This document shows, one piece after another, positions 28,839 to 37,531 of a stretch of DNA of 64,000 nucleotides (its first letter is position 1; every line of letters starts with the position of its first letter). The notes beneath the pieces were generated by a model that did not search any database, was not told where the DNA came from, and was given only the letters and a program-made list of their open reading frames with translations. Origin of the DNA: Syntrophaceae bacterium (lineage in GTDB: Bacteria > Desulfobacterota > Syntrophia > Syntrophales > Smithellaceae); the NCBI GenBank assembly GCA_009773315.1, contig WRPE01000002.1:1-64000 (forward strand), in the 5' to 3' direction. Made by a program: the position numbers and the translations under genes.

Positions 28839-29576
28839 ATGGCCTTGCTTGAAGTTAAAAATCTTGTAAAGAAATTTGATGATAAGGATGTCCTCAAAGG
28901 GATCAACGTGGAGCTTAGTGAAGGTCAGTCCAAAGTGGTGATGGGCGGTTCGGGATGCGGCAAATCCACCATGCTTCGATGTCTGAATCTTCTCATCCAA
29001 CCCACCTCAGGAGAGATTATCTTCAAAGGAGAAGACATTACCCGTCCGGGGGTAGACGTCCGCAAATTGCGCCAGGACATTGGATTTGTTTTTCAGCACT
29101 TTGCCCTCTACCGGCATCTGACGGTGCAGGACAACGTCACCTTGGGGCTTCGCAAACTCAAGAAAATGTCAGCGAAGGATGCCGCTGAAAAAGCCTTATA
29201 TGAGTTGGAACGGGTCGACATGGTCGAACATCGACACAAATATCCCGCCCAGCTTTCCGGTGGACAGAAGCAACGGGTAGCCATCGTCCGGGCGCTGGCC
29301 ATGGACCCTGCGGTGCTTTTTCTTGATGAACCGACTTCCGCCCTCGATCCGCAAATGACCAGGGAAGTGGTCACGGTCATCAACAAGCTCTTCATGGACA
29401 ACATCACCATGCTCTGCGTCACCCACGATCCCTTTCTGGCGAAATATATTTCAGACAGCATCGTTTTTTTGGATAAAGGGGTTGTTGTGGCGGAGGATAT
29501 TGCCGAGCGGCTGTTCTATGATCATCCGGATCCACGCGTCAGGCAATTTTTCCTGAGCGTGATCGACCACAGGTGA
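28839..29576 (+). CDS. Amino acid ABC transporter ATP-binding protein
   Basis: 245-aa ABC ATPase (GlnQ/HisP type). Walker A 'GGSGCGKSTMLRCLN', Q-loop 'IGFVFQHFALYRH', signature 'LSGGQKQRVAIVRAL' and Walker B 'VLFLDEPTSALDP' are all intact. It powers both flanking permeases. Confidence 0.95.
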   Translation: MALLEVKNLVKKFDDKDVLKGINVELSEGQSKVVMGGSGCGKSTMLRCLNLLIQPTSGEIIFKGEDITRPGVDVRKLRQDIGFVFQHFALYRHLTVQDNVTLGLRKLKKMSAKDAAEKALYELERVDMVEHRHKYPAQLSGGQKQRVAIVRALAMDPAVLFLDEPTSALDPQMTREVVTVINKLFMDNITMLCVTHDPFLAKYISDSIVFLDKGVVVAEDIAERLFYDHPDPRVRQFFLSVIDHR

Positions 29577-29581
29577 CCGGT

Positions 29582-30247
29582 ATGGATGCTTTCATCAATG
29601 ACCTCATTGCTTATTCGCCTCAGATAATAGCCGGCCTGAAAAATACGGTTCTCCTCATGGTCATTATGTCGGTCACCGGACTCATCGGCGGGGTCGCTGT
29701 TTTTTATCTGACCCTCAGCAGGGCGAATGCTGTGCGGACATGGGTGGAACGCTACATATCATTCTTTATCGGGACGCCGCTTCTGGTCCATCTTTTTCTG
29801 ATGTATTACGGATTACCCCAGTTCGGGATTCATTTGTCGGCGTTTACCGTTTGCATCATCGGTTTTACCCTGAATGTTTCCGCCTATAACGCCCGGTACC
29901 TGATGACCGCTTATCATGGTTTGGACAAGACGGAACTGGAAGCCGCCCATGCCCAGGGTTTTACGCATCCTGAAATATTCCGTTTGATTATCCTGCCCCA
30001 GGTGATACGTCTGTCCGTCCCTTCATTGACCAACCAGGTTATCCAAAATCTTAAAGATACCTCCGTAGCCTTTCTCATTCAGTACCCGGATTTTTTTGCC
30101 CAGATTCAGGAGATAGCGTCGACAAACTTCCAATTCTTCAAGGCTTATGTGACAGCCGGATTGGTTTATCTGGTGCTGGTTTCGATCATTGTCCTGGCGG
30201 CGCGAAGACTGGAAAAGCGATTAATCCTGCCGGGTTTCCAGACATAA
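29582..30247 (+). CDS. Amino acid ABC transporter permease (second)
   Basis: Second HisM/GlnP-type permease, about 221 aa, with EAA loop 'TELEAAHAQGFTHPEIFRLI'. ATG 29582 is chosen because AGGTGA sits 6 nt upstream; a GTG at 29573 overlapping the ATPase stop is an alternative. Its sequence differs clearly from the first permease, so the channel is probably a heterodimer. Last gene of the operon. Confidence 0.91.
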   Translation: MDAFINDLIAYSPQIIAGLKNTVLLMVIMSVTGLIGGVAVFYLTLSRANAVRTWVERYISFFIGTPLLVHLFLMYYGLPQFGIHLSAFTVCIIGFTLNVSAYNARYLMTAYHGLDKTELEAAHAQGFTHPEIFRLIILPQVIRLSVPSLTNQVIQNLKDTSVAFLIQYPDFFAQIQEIASTNFQFFKAYVTAGLVYLVLVSIIVLAARRLEKRLILPGFQT

Positions 30248-30334
30248 AGAAGGCATATTGGATGCCCCAAAATCAGGGTGAAATATTGGCGCCCACACGA
30301 GGTCACAAGCCGTTCCCTACAAATGATTATGGTA

Positions 30335-31645
30335 TCAATCCATGTGTTCCAATGACAGCTTTGCGGGCTGTTTCCCCAAAAGCACCATGCCGAAATGTTC
30401 GTATTTCTCGCCGGTTTTTGTATCCACGTCATGCCAGCGCGCCAAAAACTCTCGTTCTCTGAGCCAGGTGCGCCGAATGGTAGACGGATCCTCAAACAGC
30501 AAGACATCCTTGTTGAGGCCAATGACAATAGCGTAGTGGCCGTCGTCCCAGTCGCTGCGCCAGTCGTCGAGCGTCATGTAGCGGTCCGCCCAGGCCTGCA
30601 AAAGCACAATCACCGGCGTTCCTGCATCCACATACTGCTTCACCTGATTGAGCGACCACTGTGTGCCGGATTTAATCTCGAATCCATAGCTTTGCGCCAC
30701 CGCGATCATGGCCTGCGGCGGCGTACCTTCCTCGGACGTGCCAAGCGCCTTCAACAGGTCGTCTCCGCGCACTTCTACGCCGTAATAATTCATCACAGTC
30801 TGGAGCGCCTGCGCGCCACAGTCGTAGTCATAGGTTTGCTTGCCGATGTGCAAATCGATCATCGACACTCTTTGCGATTCCTGAAGCGATTGGAGCGTTT
30901 GTGTGAGCGACTCGGCAAACGCGCGCCGAAGCCGGTTGATCTGTGCAACGTTGGGCGTTCCGTCTTCATTTTTAAAGAGGTGTTCGTTTGTTTCCTGAAT
31001 AAAAGCCGGAGCACGCGAGCCGATCCGCTTTAATGCGTTAACCGAATGTGCGGCGCACACATGACCGTGCACCTTGACATACTCCGAACCGTTCACGGTG
31101 ACCAGCACATCGGGCAGATGCTTCCGCAATTCGGCGGCATAGGTTTCCACAATCACGTCCGGGCAGTAGGTGAGCGGTTTTTCGTCTCGCCCCGTGTGTT
31201 GGAAATTCATCAAATCGATTTGATTATCGGCAACACCGCGAGCGGTCACTGTGGAATGGCCGTCAAAGAGCAGGCCCGCGCCTGCTGAAATGTTTTCTTC
31301 GATGCTCCGGTGAAAGGGTTTGAGATACTTTTCCGACCAGGCCGCCCGCATGGAAGCGGAAGGTTCGCAGCCTCCCCGGTAAACCGGACGTCCGAAGACG
31401 TCCTTCACGGGTACGCACTCGTCAATTTCCGCCGGATCACGGTTGGCCTCAAGCAAGATGCTGCAATAAGGGAAGACCATTTGCCGGTTGGCGAGGATAT
31501 CGCGAAAATCATACAACCATTGCGTATACCAATCGACATTCTTAATGAGTGCGGAAAATTCGTCCGTCAGATCATCCAGCGAAATTTCCGGTGGAATGGC
31601 AACGCCGCTGTGCGGCACAACAACCAGAATATCAGATCCCGTCAT
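30335..31645 (-). CDS. N-formylglutamate amidohydrolase fused to a C39-like peptidase domain
   Basis: 436-aa fusion. Residues ~1-265 are an N-formylglutamate amidohydrolase (zinc-dependent, related to the carboxypeptidase A fold): 'ILVVVPHSGVAIP', 'EANRDPAEIDE', 'LLFDGHSTVTARG'. Residues ~285-430 form a peptidase C39/papain-like domain: 'QTYDYDCGAQALQTVMNYYG' with the Cys-Gly-Ala nucleophile motif, and 'WDDGHYAIVIGLN' with the His and 'FEDPSTIRRTWL' with the Asp. Neither a bacteriocin exporter nor a substrate gene is adjacent. It could process formylglutamate or another N-blocked amino acid or peptide; the role of the second domain is not known. Confidence 0.82.
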   Translation of the reverse strand: MTGSDILVVVPHSGVAIPPEISLDDLTDEFSALIKNVDWYTQWLYDFRDILANRQMVFPYCSILLEANRDPAEIDECVPVKDVFGRPVYRGGCEPSASMRAAWSEKYLKPFHRSIEENISAGAGLLFDGHSTVTARGVADNQIDLMNFQHTGRDEKPLTYCPDVIVETYAAELRKHLPDVLVTVNGSEYVKVHGHVCAAHSVNALKRIGSRAPAFIQETNEHLFKNEDGTPNVAQINRLRRAFAESLTQTLQSLQESQRVSMIDLHIGKQTYDYDCGAQALQTVMNYYGVEVRGDDLLKALGTSEEGTPPQAMIAVAQSYGFEIKSGTQWSLNQVKQYVDAGTPVIVLLQAWADRYMTLDDWRSDWDDGHYAIVIGLNKDVLLFEDPSTIRRTWLREREFLARWHDVDTKTGEKYEHFGMVLLGKQPAKLSLEHMD

Positions 31646-31770
31646 ATCTTTAATCCTTCAAGGTGATGCACCGCCTCGCGGCTATTTTTTCTATAGATTA
31701 TTGTAGCGCTTTTTCCCCTCTTTGAAAATGCAAATAATGTAATATGATATTAAGTACTTACCTTTATTGG

Positions 31771-31799
31771 TTGACAGAAATAGACCTTCTCTTTATAAT
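31771..31799 (+). promoter_or_regulatory. Consensus sigma-70 promoter of the MFS gene
   Basis: TTGACA (31771-31776) and TATAAT (31794-31799) with a 17-bp spacer, 35 nt before the MFS start. Full consensus match. Confidence 0.85.
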
Positions 31800-31833
31800 T
31801 TGATCCAATATAGGAAGGTAGTATCTGGAACCC

Positions 31834-33114
31834 ATGATCAATTCGTCACCATCAAAACAACCACGTTTTTCAGGCTGGCTGACCCTTGCGGGTGCGATGC
31901 TGGCCTATGGCGGCATTTGCGGCGACGTCACTTACGCCTATGGTGTGTTCCTGCCGTCAATGAATGAAACCTTCGGGTGGCATCGTTTGGTTCTGTCCGG
32001 CCCCTATACGCTTTTTCTGATTATTGGCGGCTTGCTGGGGCCACTGGTAGGATGGACTATTGCCCGGTTTGGCGCCAGGAAGAATATTATTTTGGGGAAT
32101 ATCTTTGCTGCACTTGGTTTACTGGGCATGTCTCAGGTTAGTGAAATCTGGCATGTCTATCTTTTTTTCGGTGTAATGGGCGGTCTGGCCCTGGCCCTTG
32201 CCGAATTTTTGGCCGTGACGACGGTTATCAATCACTGGTTTATCAGGAGAAGGTCTTTGGCGCTGGGATTTCTTTTCGCCTCAGGCGGTATCGGCGGCTT
32301 TTTTCTGCCGCCGCTTATTATCTCGTTTATTTCCGATCTGGGTTGGCGCTGGGCGTGGGTCTGCCTGGCTGGTATTCATCTTCTTTTGACAGTTATCCTG
32401 GCAGGATGTCTCATTCGGAATACGCCGGAGGGGGAAGGCCAGATGCCGGATGGAAAGGCCCCGGAAAGTCCATCAGAAAATTTTTACAGCTCAACAAAGA
32501 AAAGCGTTTATTCAACACCCATAGACTGGAGTGCGGGCAATGCCATGAGAACACCGGCCCTGTGGATACTGTTGATTTTGTTCTCCATTCTGCTGTTTGT
32601 CACCAATATGCTGACAACCCATCAGGTGGCCTATCTGCGGGATTTGCAATATTCCCCGATGGTGTCGGCCACGGCGCTGGGGCTGATGCTGGGGATGAGT
32701 ATTCTGGGAAGGCTTCTAAGCGGCGTTTTAGGGATGCGGTTTGACGGCCGGCATCTGGCAGCCGTCTTTTTTGGCTGCATGGGCTTAGGTATTGTATCGC
32801 TCATGAACGCGCAAGAAATCTTTTTTGTTTATCTCTATTCGATCCTTACGGGGATTGGATTTGGCGGAATGATCGTCCTTTTACCCAATGTCATGGGCGC
32901 CTATTTCGGACGCACGCACTTTTCCCGGATTGTCGGCTGGACAACTCCTGTGGTGACGCTTGCCAGCGCCATAAGTCCAGCGCTTGCCGGTTATTTTTAT
33001 GATGTTACAGGCGGTTATTTTCTGCCCTTTGCCATCGCGGCGGCGCTTCTTTTCGGCTGTGTACTTCTGGCTTTCCTGGCTCGTCCGCCCGTCCTGCCTC
33101 TGGCCATCAAGTAG
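31834..33114 (+). CDS. MFS transporter, oxalate/formate or monocarboxylate type
   Basis: 426-aa, 12-helix major facilitator. The N-terminal helix reads 'GAMLAYGGICGDVTYAYGVF', the helix 2-3 loop region 'VGWTIARFGARKNIILG', and the second half has 'GRLLSGVLGMRFDGRHLAA'. The pattern 'YGVFLPSMNETFGW' is typical of the OFA/monocarboxylate porter group, so an organic acid is the likely substrate. The last 48 bases of the gene lie in a 59-bp sequence repeated at 37473-37531. Confidence 0.88.
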   Translation: MINSSPSKQPRFSGWLTLAGAMLAYGGICGDVTYAYGVFLPSMNETFGWHRLVLSGPYTLFLIIGGLLGPLVGWTIARFGARKNIILGNIFAALGLLGMSQVSEIWHVYLFFGVMGGLALALAEFLAVTTVINHWFIRRRSLALGFLFASGGIGGFFLPPLIISFISDLGWRWAWVCLAGIHLLLTVILAGCLIRNTPEGEGQMPDGKAPESPSENFYSSTKKSVYSTPIDWSAGNAMRTPALWILLILFSILLFVTNMLTTHQVAYLRDLQYSPMVSATALGLMLGMSILGRLLSGVLGMRFDGRHLAAVFFGCMGLGIVSLMNAQEIFFVYLYSILTGIGFGGMIVLLPNVMGAYFGRTHFSRIVGWTTPVVTLASAISPALAGYFYDVTGGYFLPFAIAAALLFGCVLLAFLARPPVLPLAIK

Positions 33115-33125
33115 TGGCGTTTCCT
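33067..33125. repeat. Direct repeat, left copy (island border)
   Basis: 59 bases covering the end of the MFS gene, matching 37473-37531 at 57 of 59 positions. The two copies enclose the nucleotidyltransferase pair and the MmeI-like enzyme. Confidence 0.9.
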
Positions 33126-33138
33126 CTTCCGCTACAGA

Positions 33139-33825
33139 CTACAATAATCCGATACGGTGTAGTGGAAAACCGATGGCCTCGCACGAGGCTGTGATGTGGC
33201 GTCGTGTCTCTTTGCCGAACCGCTGCGCCTGCGCTACCTGGCACAGACGCTCGTCAATGATGACCTGCATGATGGCGGTGCACTGTTCAAGGTCTTTACC
33301 CCGTTTTGCAACGGACTGCCGTTTCCAGGCGATGATGAGCTTATGGAGAAAGTAAGCCTCGGGAATAGGGAACCGGATGGTAAAGCCATCCAGTTCGGCG
33401 ACATCGGAAAAGTCCATCAGGATGTTGATGAAGGGAAGTGGTATGGCGGTGACGTTCCATTCGGGCACAGATAGAAAACCTGTATTGCGGCCGCCGGAAC
33501 GCTGCCCGATGAACTCTACCTCGTAACCGCCACCGGTAAATTTTTGCACTCCTTCGGCAGCCAGGTAGTCCGTAAATCCGAGACCGGTAATGAGCTGCTT
33601 CAGGTCGGCCCGGCGTTGGCGTCGTTTGTGGGCGATGTGGACGGCAAAATCAATATCCATGGTCCGCAAGGCGTACCGGGCGCCATATAGTTTCTGATAG
33701 ATCAGCATAACCCAACTGCCGATCATCACTGAACGGTCAAAAAATCCTGCGCGGCTTATCGTGCGAAGAAGCTCATGGATACTGGCTGGAAAGAGATTAT
33801 CAGGCAGCAGATTCGTGACGGCCAC
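33139..33825 (-). CDS. Nucleotidyltransferase-fold protein (GSU2403/AbiEii-like)
   Basis: 228-aa protein with a minimal nucleotidyltransferase core: 'MIGSWVMLIYQKLYGARYAL' carries the G-S motif and 'RTMDIDFAV' the D-x-D metal site. A helical C-terminal part ('EAYFLHKLIIAWKRQSVAKR') contains basic residues as in AbiEii/MenT-type toxins. It overlaps the upstream gene by 26 nt, so the two are co-translated. In related pairs the transferase is a toxin-like effector; that role is inferred here. Confidence 0.72.
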   Translation of the reverse strand: MAVTNLLPDNLFPASIHELLRTISRAGFFDRSVMIGSWVMLIYQKLYGARYALRTMDIDFAVHIAHKRRQRRADLKQLITGLGFTDYLAAEGVQKFTGGGYEVEFIGQRSGGRNTGFLSVPEWNVTAIPLPFINILMDFSDVAELDGFTIRFPIPEAYFLHKLIIAWKRQSVAKRGKDLEQCTAIMQVIIDERLCQVAQAQRFGKETRRHITASCEAIGFPLHRIGLL

Positions 33826-34162
33826 CTCCCGGGTTCGGTTTGTTCAACAGCTTTTCCAGATAGGCCATACGTTTCTTGTACGCCCGTATTTCCTTCCGGC
33901 ATTTTTCACGCTCTTCTATCAGATTCTGAAGTTCCGGCAGTTCCTTTTCAGATATGTGCCGGTTGATGACCTTCTTCCCATCTCGCCGGACAAGGTAATG
34001 ATAGACATATTCTTTTCCCTTATTCTGTTTCCTGCGGACATTGAGGGCACCCCTGGGATAGTTTTCTGCCTTGGCGAGAAGGGCCTCGATGACCTCCCGG
34101 CAGCGTCCGTATTCGTCGTCCAGCATTCCCTGGACAACAATATCTTTTTCCGCTACTTTCAT
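33800..34162 (-). CDS. Unknown basic coiled-coil protein paired with nucleotidyltransferase
   Basis: 120-aa, highly charged. The centre reads 'NYPRGALNVRRKQNKGKEYV' and 'YHYLVRRDGKKVINRHISEK', followed by a probable coiled coil 'LQNLIEEREKCRKEIRAYKK'. It resembles DUF6788-like proteins that bind nucleic acid, but the usual cysteines are missing. Start ATG 34162 lies only ~7 nt after the -10 box, so the message may be leaderless. As first gene of the pair with a palindrome over its promoter, it could be the antitoxin or regulator. Confidence 0.6.
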   Translation of the reverse strand: MKVAEKDIVVQGMLDDEYGRCREVIEALLAKAENYPRGALNVRRKQNKGKEYVYHYLVRRDGKKVINRHISEKELPELQNLIEEREKCRKEIRAYKKRMAYLEKLLNKPNPGGGRHESAA

Positions 34163-34197
34163 GACTAATAACTATCAATGTAGTGGAAAATTGTCAA
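34146..34197 (-). promoter_or_regulatory. Promoter and operator-like inverted repeat of the nucleotidyltransferase pair
   Basis: Minus-strand TTGACA (34197-34192) and TAGTTA (34174-34169), spacer 17 bp. Inverted arms TTTTCCACTAC (34191-34181) and GTAGCGGAAAA (34156-34146) flank the -10 box and start codon. A similar pair of arms (TTCCGCTACA and TGTAGTGGAA) lies at 33127-33167, just past the 3' end of the pair. Confidence 0.55.
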
Positions 34198-34533
34198 CTT
34201 CTATTTACTCATACCAAGGCGCCGTCAAAAATCAACAGTAGTATGGGTCTTTAGACCCGTTAAAACGCGAACCTAAAGGTTCGGACTACATTGGTTTGTT
34301 ACCCTTTGAATGCAACTTGTTATTATCCTGGTTCATTTTGCGCCCGGCACGTTCAGCTTTGACAATCGTTTTCTCGAAGCATGGCGTTCCTAGAGGCTAT
34401 GAAATCATTTTTGATTTTTTCAGCCGACAATTTCTTCTTGCTATTCTCAGTCCACCGAATATTGCTTATATGGATCACTAATCCGCAATAACCCCCCGGC
34501 CTCTTGGCGTTCAAGATCTGCGACCTTTCATAT
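34198..34533. other. Intergenic stretch in the island
   Basis: 336 bases between the pair and the end of the MmeI-like gene. No gene seen. A short palindrome, GAACCTAAAGGTTC near 34269-34282, may be a dispersed repeat. Confidence 0.45.
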
Positions 34534-37371
34534 CTACGCTGTCTTTACCCGCTCCCGGTTAAGCGCCAGCAGGCGGTGCAGGATGTCTGCGTCAGACATG
34601 TCAGCGGTGTAATCTTCCCAGCCGTATGCGGCGGCAACGGCTTTGTCCAAGGTCTTGTGCGCGATATCCAGCCAGGCGGGGCGAGCGTTGTAGAGGTTGG
34701 TCAAGGTGCGCTTTTTGAGGACGGCCTCATAACCGGGCTTGGCAACCGGACGATTGGGATAACCGGCTTTTTCCTTTTCCGGTGTGATGACACAGTCCAC
34801 CCACTCGGGCGGATTCAGCCAGTTTTCGCGGAGCTGGTTGAGCTTGAAGGCAGCCTCGGCAACTGCCTTGGCGTGGCTATTTTCGGCAAAGTCGGCAGCA
34901 GGGATATTTGGGGTCAGGTCGGGTGGAAACGGGAAGGTCTCAAAGCAGGTAGTGGGGGTGTAGCGGGGACGATCTTCAAGCGAGGTGCCAAGAGCCAGCG
35001 ACCAGAGTTCGTGGAAGCGGGAATGCAGGATGCCGAAGGTGGTGTCGTCATCGCGGGCGAATACAAGTACCGTAGATTCAGCGAAAAATGCCGTAGGTAG
35101 CCAAACAAAAATGCGGTGCTTAGCTACTTGTGGTGTCGCGATACAACGGCAGAGTTCGCTCATCGCAGATCGTAAATCATCACCAGTTCGCCCATGTAAC
35201 CACCAGCGTTTACGCCGACCTTCATCACGATTCTCGTCGCGATAGGGTTTGACGTTAAGCTTTACGTATTCAAAAGGTGCTTCAAAATAAGCAGCTTCCA
35301 TTTCTGACATCTTGTTGAAATCGATAATCCAGGAATCTCTGGAACGGCGCACTAAATCCATTGCGTTGCGTAACGGACGCAAAACCGTTTGATTTTTTAA
35401 TCCATTAATATTCGTTGGCAATTTGAGCCACGTACGCGCTTGATCGCCTGTAATGTCAAAAGGCCCTACTCTGACTGACCCTTGAAATGAAACCCCTTTA
35501 TTCTCTCTCAGAGTTCCGGCAGTGGTTATATTACTCCCAACAGTTCCTTCCTCTTGAGCCGATAAATCCGCATATATTTCAGAGACCGGTTTACCGTCTA
35601 ACTTTATCCCTGGTAAATCTCCAAAACCGATCAATGAAACGCGTACGGCCGCGCCCTCATTGACCCATGGTTCGTCGCTCCATGCCTCGAAAATCCGAGT
35701 CGTACTCACCACACGTTCCAACACTTTCCTACTGGCACCGCCGCGGATGGAATTGGTGGCGACCAACCCCGCCGCTTTCGCATTTCCCTCTTTGATCTGC
35801 GCTCGCGCCTTCTCGAACCAATAGGTCACCAGATCGGCGCCGCCCGGGACACGGCCTTCGAAACGCCGTCGCAGCCGTTCGACATAGTCGTCGCCCAGTT
35901 CGCCGCGCATCATCTTGTCGCCCAGAAACGGCGGATTGCCGACAATCACGTCCGCCTTCGGCCACACGGCCTCGCTATTGTCGGAATTGAGCAGGGCGTC
36001 GCGATGCTCGATGCCGTCCAGAGGGCGCAGGATGGGATCTCTCGCTATTTCTCGCCCATTGCGGCGGCACCACTGAATGTCTCCGATCCAGACGGTGACG
36101 CGGGCGAGTTCGGCAGCAAATTCGTTGATTTCGATGCCACGGATGTTGTGCGGCCCGGTTTGCATTGAGAGTTCCGCCTCGATACCGAGTTCCTGGGCTT
36201 CGATATGGATTTGTTTTTCTACGTCGCGCAGGGCCTTTAGGGCCAAGTAGAGAAAATTTCCCGAGCCGCAGGCGGGATCGAGGACTTGGAAGAGGTGGAG
36301 GTACAGCAGAAAGCCCTGGTAGGCTGCGCGGGCTTCCTTGTATTCTTTGGTGCGCTTACCTTTGCCTTGCCCGGCGGCAATAACGGCTTTGATCGCCTGC
36401 CATTTCGCCAGCAACGGGTCGGTAATCAGCGGTTGTATGAGTTTGGCGATCGTGCCGGTGTCGGTGTAGTGAGCGCCGAGCGGGGCGCGGGCAGCGGGAT
36501 CAAGCCCGCGTTCGAAAAGAGTCCCGAAGATGGTAGGGTCGATGGCGAGCCAGTCCATGTTGGCGGCGATGTGCAGGATGGAAATGTCGGCGGCGGTCAG
36601 TGCGGGAATGTCGATTATTTTAAAAAGGCCGCCGTTGAACCAGGCGATGTCGTAATCGCCATACTCGCCGCCGGTTTGTTGCTGCATGGCGGCGAAGAGT
36701 TTGCCGATGCGCTTGCCAGCCTTGTCGGCGTCACTACCTGCGTTTTTGAGAATTTCGGTGAAGACGTCGCCGGGAAGCAGATTTTCGTCTTCGGCGAACA
36801 TGCAGAACAGGCACTGGACGAGAAAGTGGGCCACGCCCTGGCCGTCCAGTCCGCGCTCGCGCATGGCCTTGGCAAGAGCGGCAAAGTGCCCGGCGGCCTC
36901 AGCCGTGATCGCGGCGGTGGATTTTTCCGGGCGTAGTTTTTGGGGATCGGTAAAGACCCAACGCAGAATTTGCCGCTTTTCGGGGTCGACCAGTTCTTCG
37001 ATACGAATTTCGCGCGGTTCGTCCGGGTAGCCGGTGAAGGCGGTGTGGATGATGATGCGCTCCCGGTCGGAGACGACGAGCAACGGCGGGTTTTCGAGTT
37101 TCAGTGCGTAGTCGGTAAGCTGCTTCAGAGCGACATCAAGGTCTCGCCCCGGCTTTTTGTTTTCCCAACCGAAATAGCCGCGTTTCCAGACATCGGCCCA
37201 GCCATCGCTACCGCCAGATTTTTTTGCGCCGCGTTCAAAACAATAGTTGTCTGGGTCACGTGGTTTGTCCACGCCGAGCAGGTCACACAGGTCGTCAAAA
37301 TGTGCCTGAGCCCCACCGCGTTCAGTAAGTTTGTTGTCTTTCCAGAGGTTGATGAATTCTTCTGGTTTCAT
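34534..37371 (-). CDS. MmeI-like single-chain restriction-modification enzyme (Type IIL)
   Basis: 945-aa protein combining an N-terminal nuclease-like region ('DGWADVWKRGYFGWENKKPG', with D and ExK residues), a helical linker, and a gamma-class N6-adenine methyltransferase: SAM motif I 'VLDPACGSGNFLYLALKAL' at ~360-380 and catalytic 'VIVGNPPFLGDKMM' at ~475-490. The C-terminal ~350 residues should be the target-recognition part ('FPPDLTPNIP'). Length fits MmeI/YeeA enzymes (900-1,150 aa), which cut and methylate one strand with a single polypeptide. No separate restriction gene is present. It fills most of the island between the 59-bp repeats. Confidence 0.87.
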   Translation of the reverse strand: MKPEEFINLWKDNKLTERGGAQAHFDDLCDLLGVDKPRDPDNYCFERGAKKSGGSDGWADVWKRGYFGWENKKPGRDLDVALKQLTDYALKLENPPLLVVSDRERIIIHTAFTGYPDEPREIRIEELVDPEKRQILRWVFTDPQKLRPEKSTAAITAEAAGHFAALAKAMRERGLDGQGVAHFLVQCLFCMFAEDENLLPGDVFTEILKNAGSDADKAGKRIGKLFAAMQQQTGGEYGDYDIAWFNGGLFKIIDIPALTAADISILHIAANMDWLAIDPTIFGTLFERGLDPAARAPLGAHYTDTGTIAKLIQPLITDPLLAKWQAIKAVIAAGQGKGKRTKEYKEARAAYQGFLLYLHLFQVLDPACGSGNFLYLALKALRDVEKQIHIEAQELGIEAELSMQTGPHNIRGIEINEFAAELARVTVWIGDIQWCRRNGREIARDPILRPLDGIEHRDALLNSDNSEAVWPKADVIVGNPPFLGDKMMRGELGDDYVERLRRRFEGRVPGGADLVTYWFEKARAQIKEGNAKAAGLVATNSIRGGASRKVLERVVSTTRIFEAWSDEPWVNEGAAVRVSLIGFGDLPGIKLDGKPVSEIYADLSAQEEGTVGSNITTAGTLRENKGVSFQGSVRVGPFDITGDQARTWLKLPTNINGLKNQTVLRPLRNAMDLVRRSRDSWIIDFNKMSEMEAAYFEAPFEYVKLNVKPYRDENRDEGRRKRWWLHGRTGDDLRSAMSELCRCIATPQVAKHRIFVWLPTAFFAESTVLVFARDDDTTFGILHSRFHELWSLALGTSLEDRPRYTPTTCFETFPFPPDLTPNIPAADFAENSHAKAVAEAAFKLNQLRENWLNPPEWVDCVITPEKEKAGYPNRPVAKPGYEAVLKKRTLTNLYNARPAWLDIAHKTLDKAVAAAYGWEDYTADMSDADILHRLLALNRERVKTA

Positions 37372-37472
37372 GTTATTGTCCCATCATCATTTCTATCGAC
37401 TTCATACAATGATTTCGGTAATTTAGGGGACATCCATGATATCGGAGAATTAGGTGGAAGTCCCTTTACTCA

Positions 37473-37531
37473 CTGGCTTTCCTGGCTCGTCCGCCCGTCC
37501 TGCCTGTGGCGATCAAGTAGTGGCGTTTCCT
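37473..37531. repeat. Direct repeat, right copy (island border)
   Basis: Second copy of the 59-bp sequence at 33067-33125, differing at two positions. It still encodes the MFS C-terminus ('AFLARPPVLPVAIK' then a stop) on the plus strand and at the same time the last residues of the 2-hydroxyacid dehydrogenase on the minus strand. Confidence 0.9.

Noticed and set aside
36286..36936. Plus-strand open frame within the MmeI-like gene
   Set aside because: Antisense to the methyltransferase; no start signal or domain.
33067..37531. Transposon or integrative element with att sites
   Set aside because: No transposase, integrase or tRNA target is visible; only the direct repeats support mobility.
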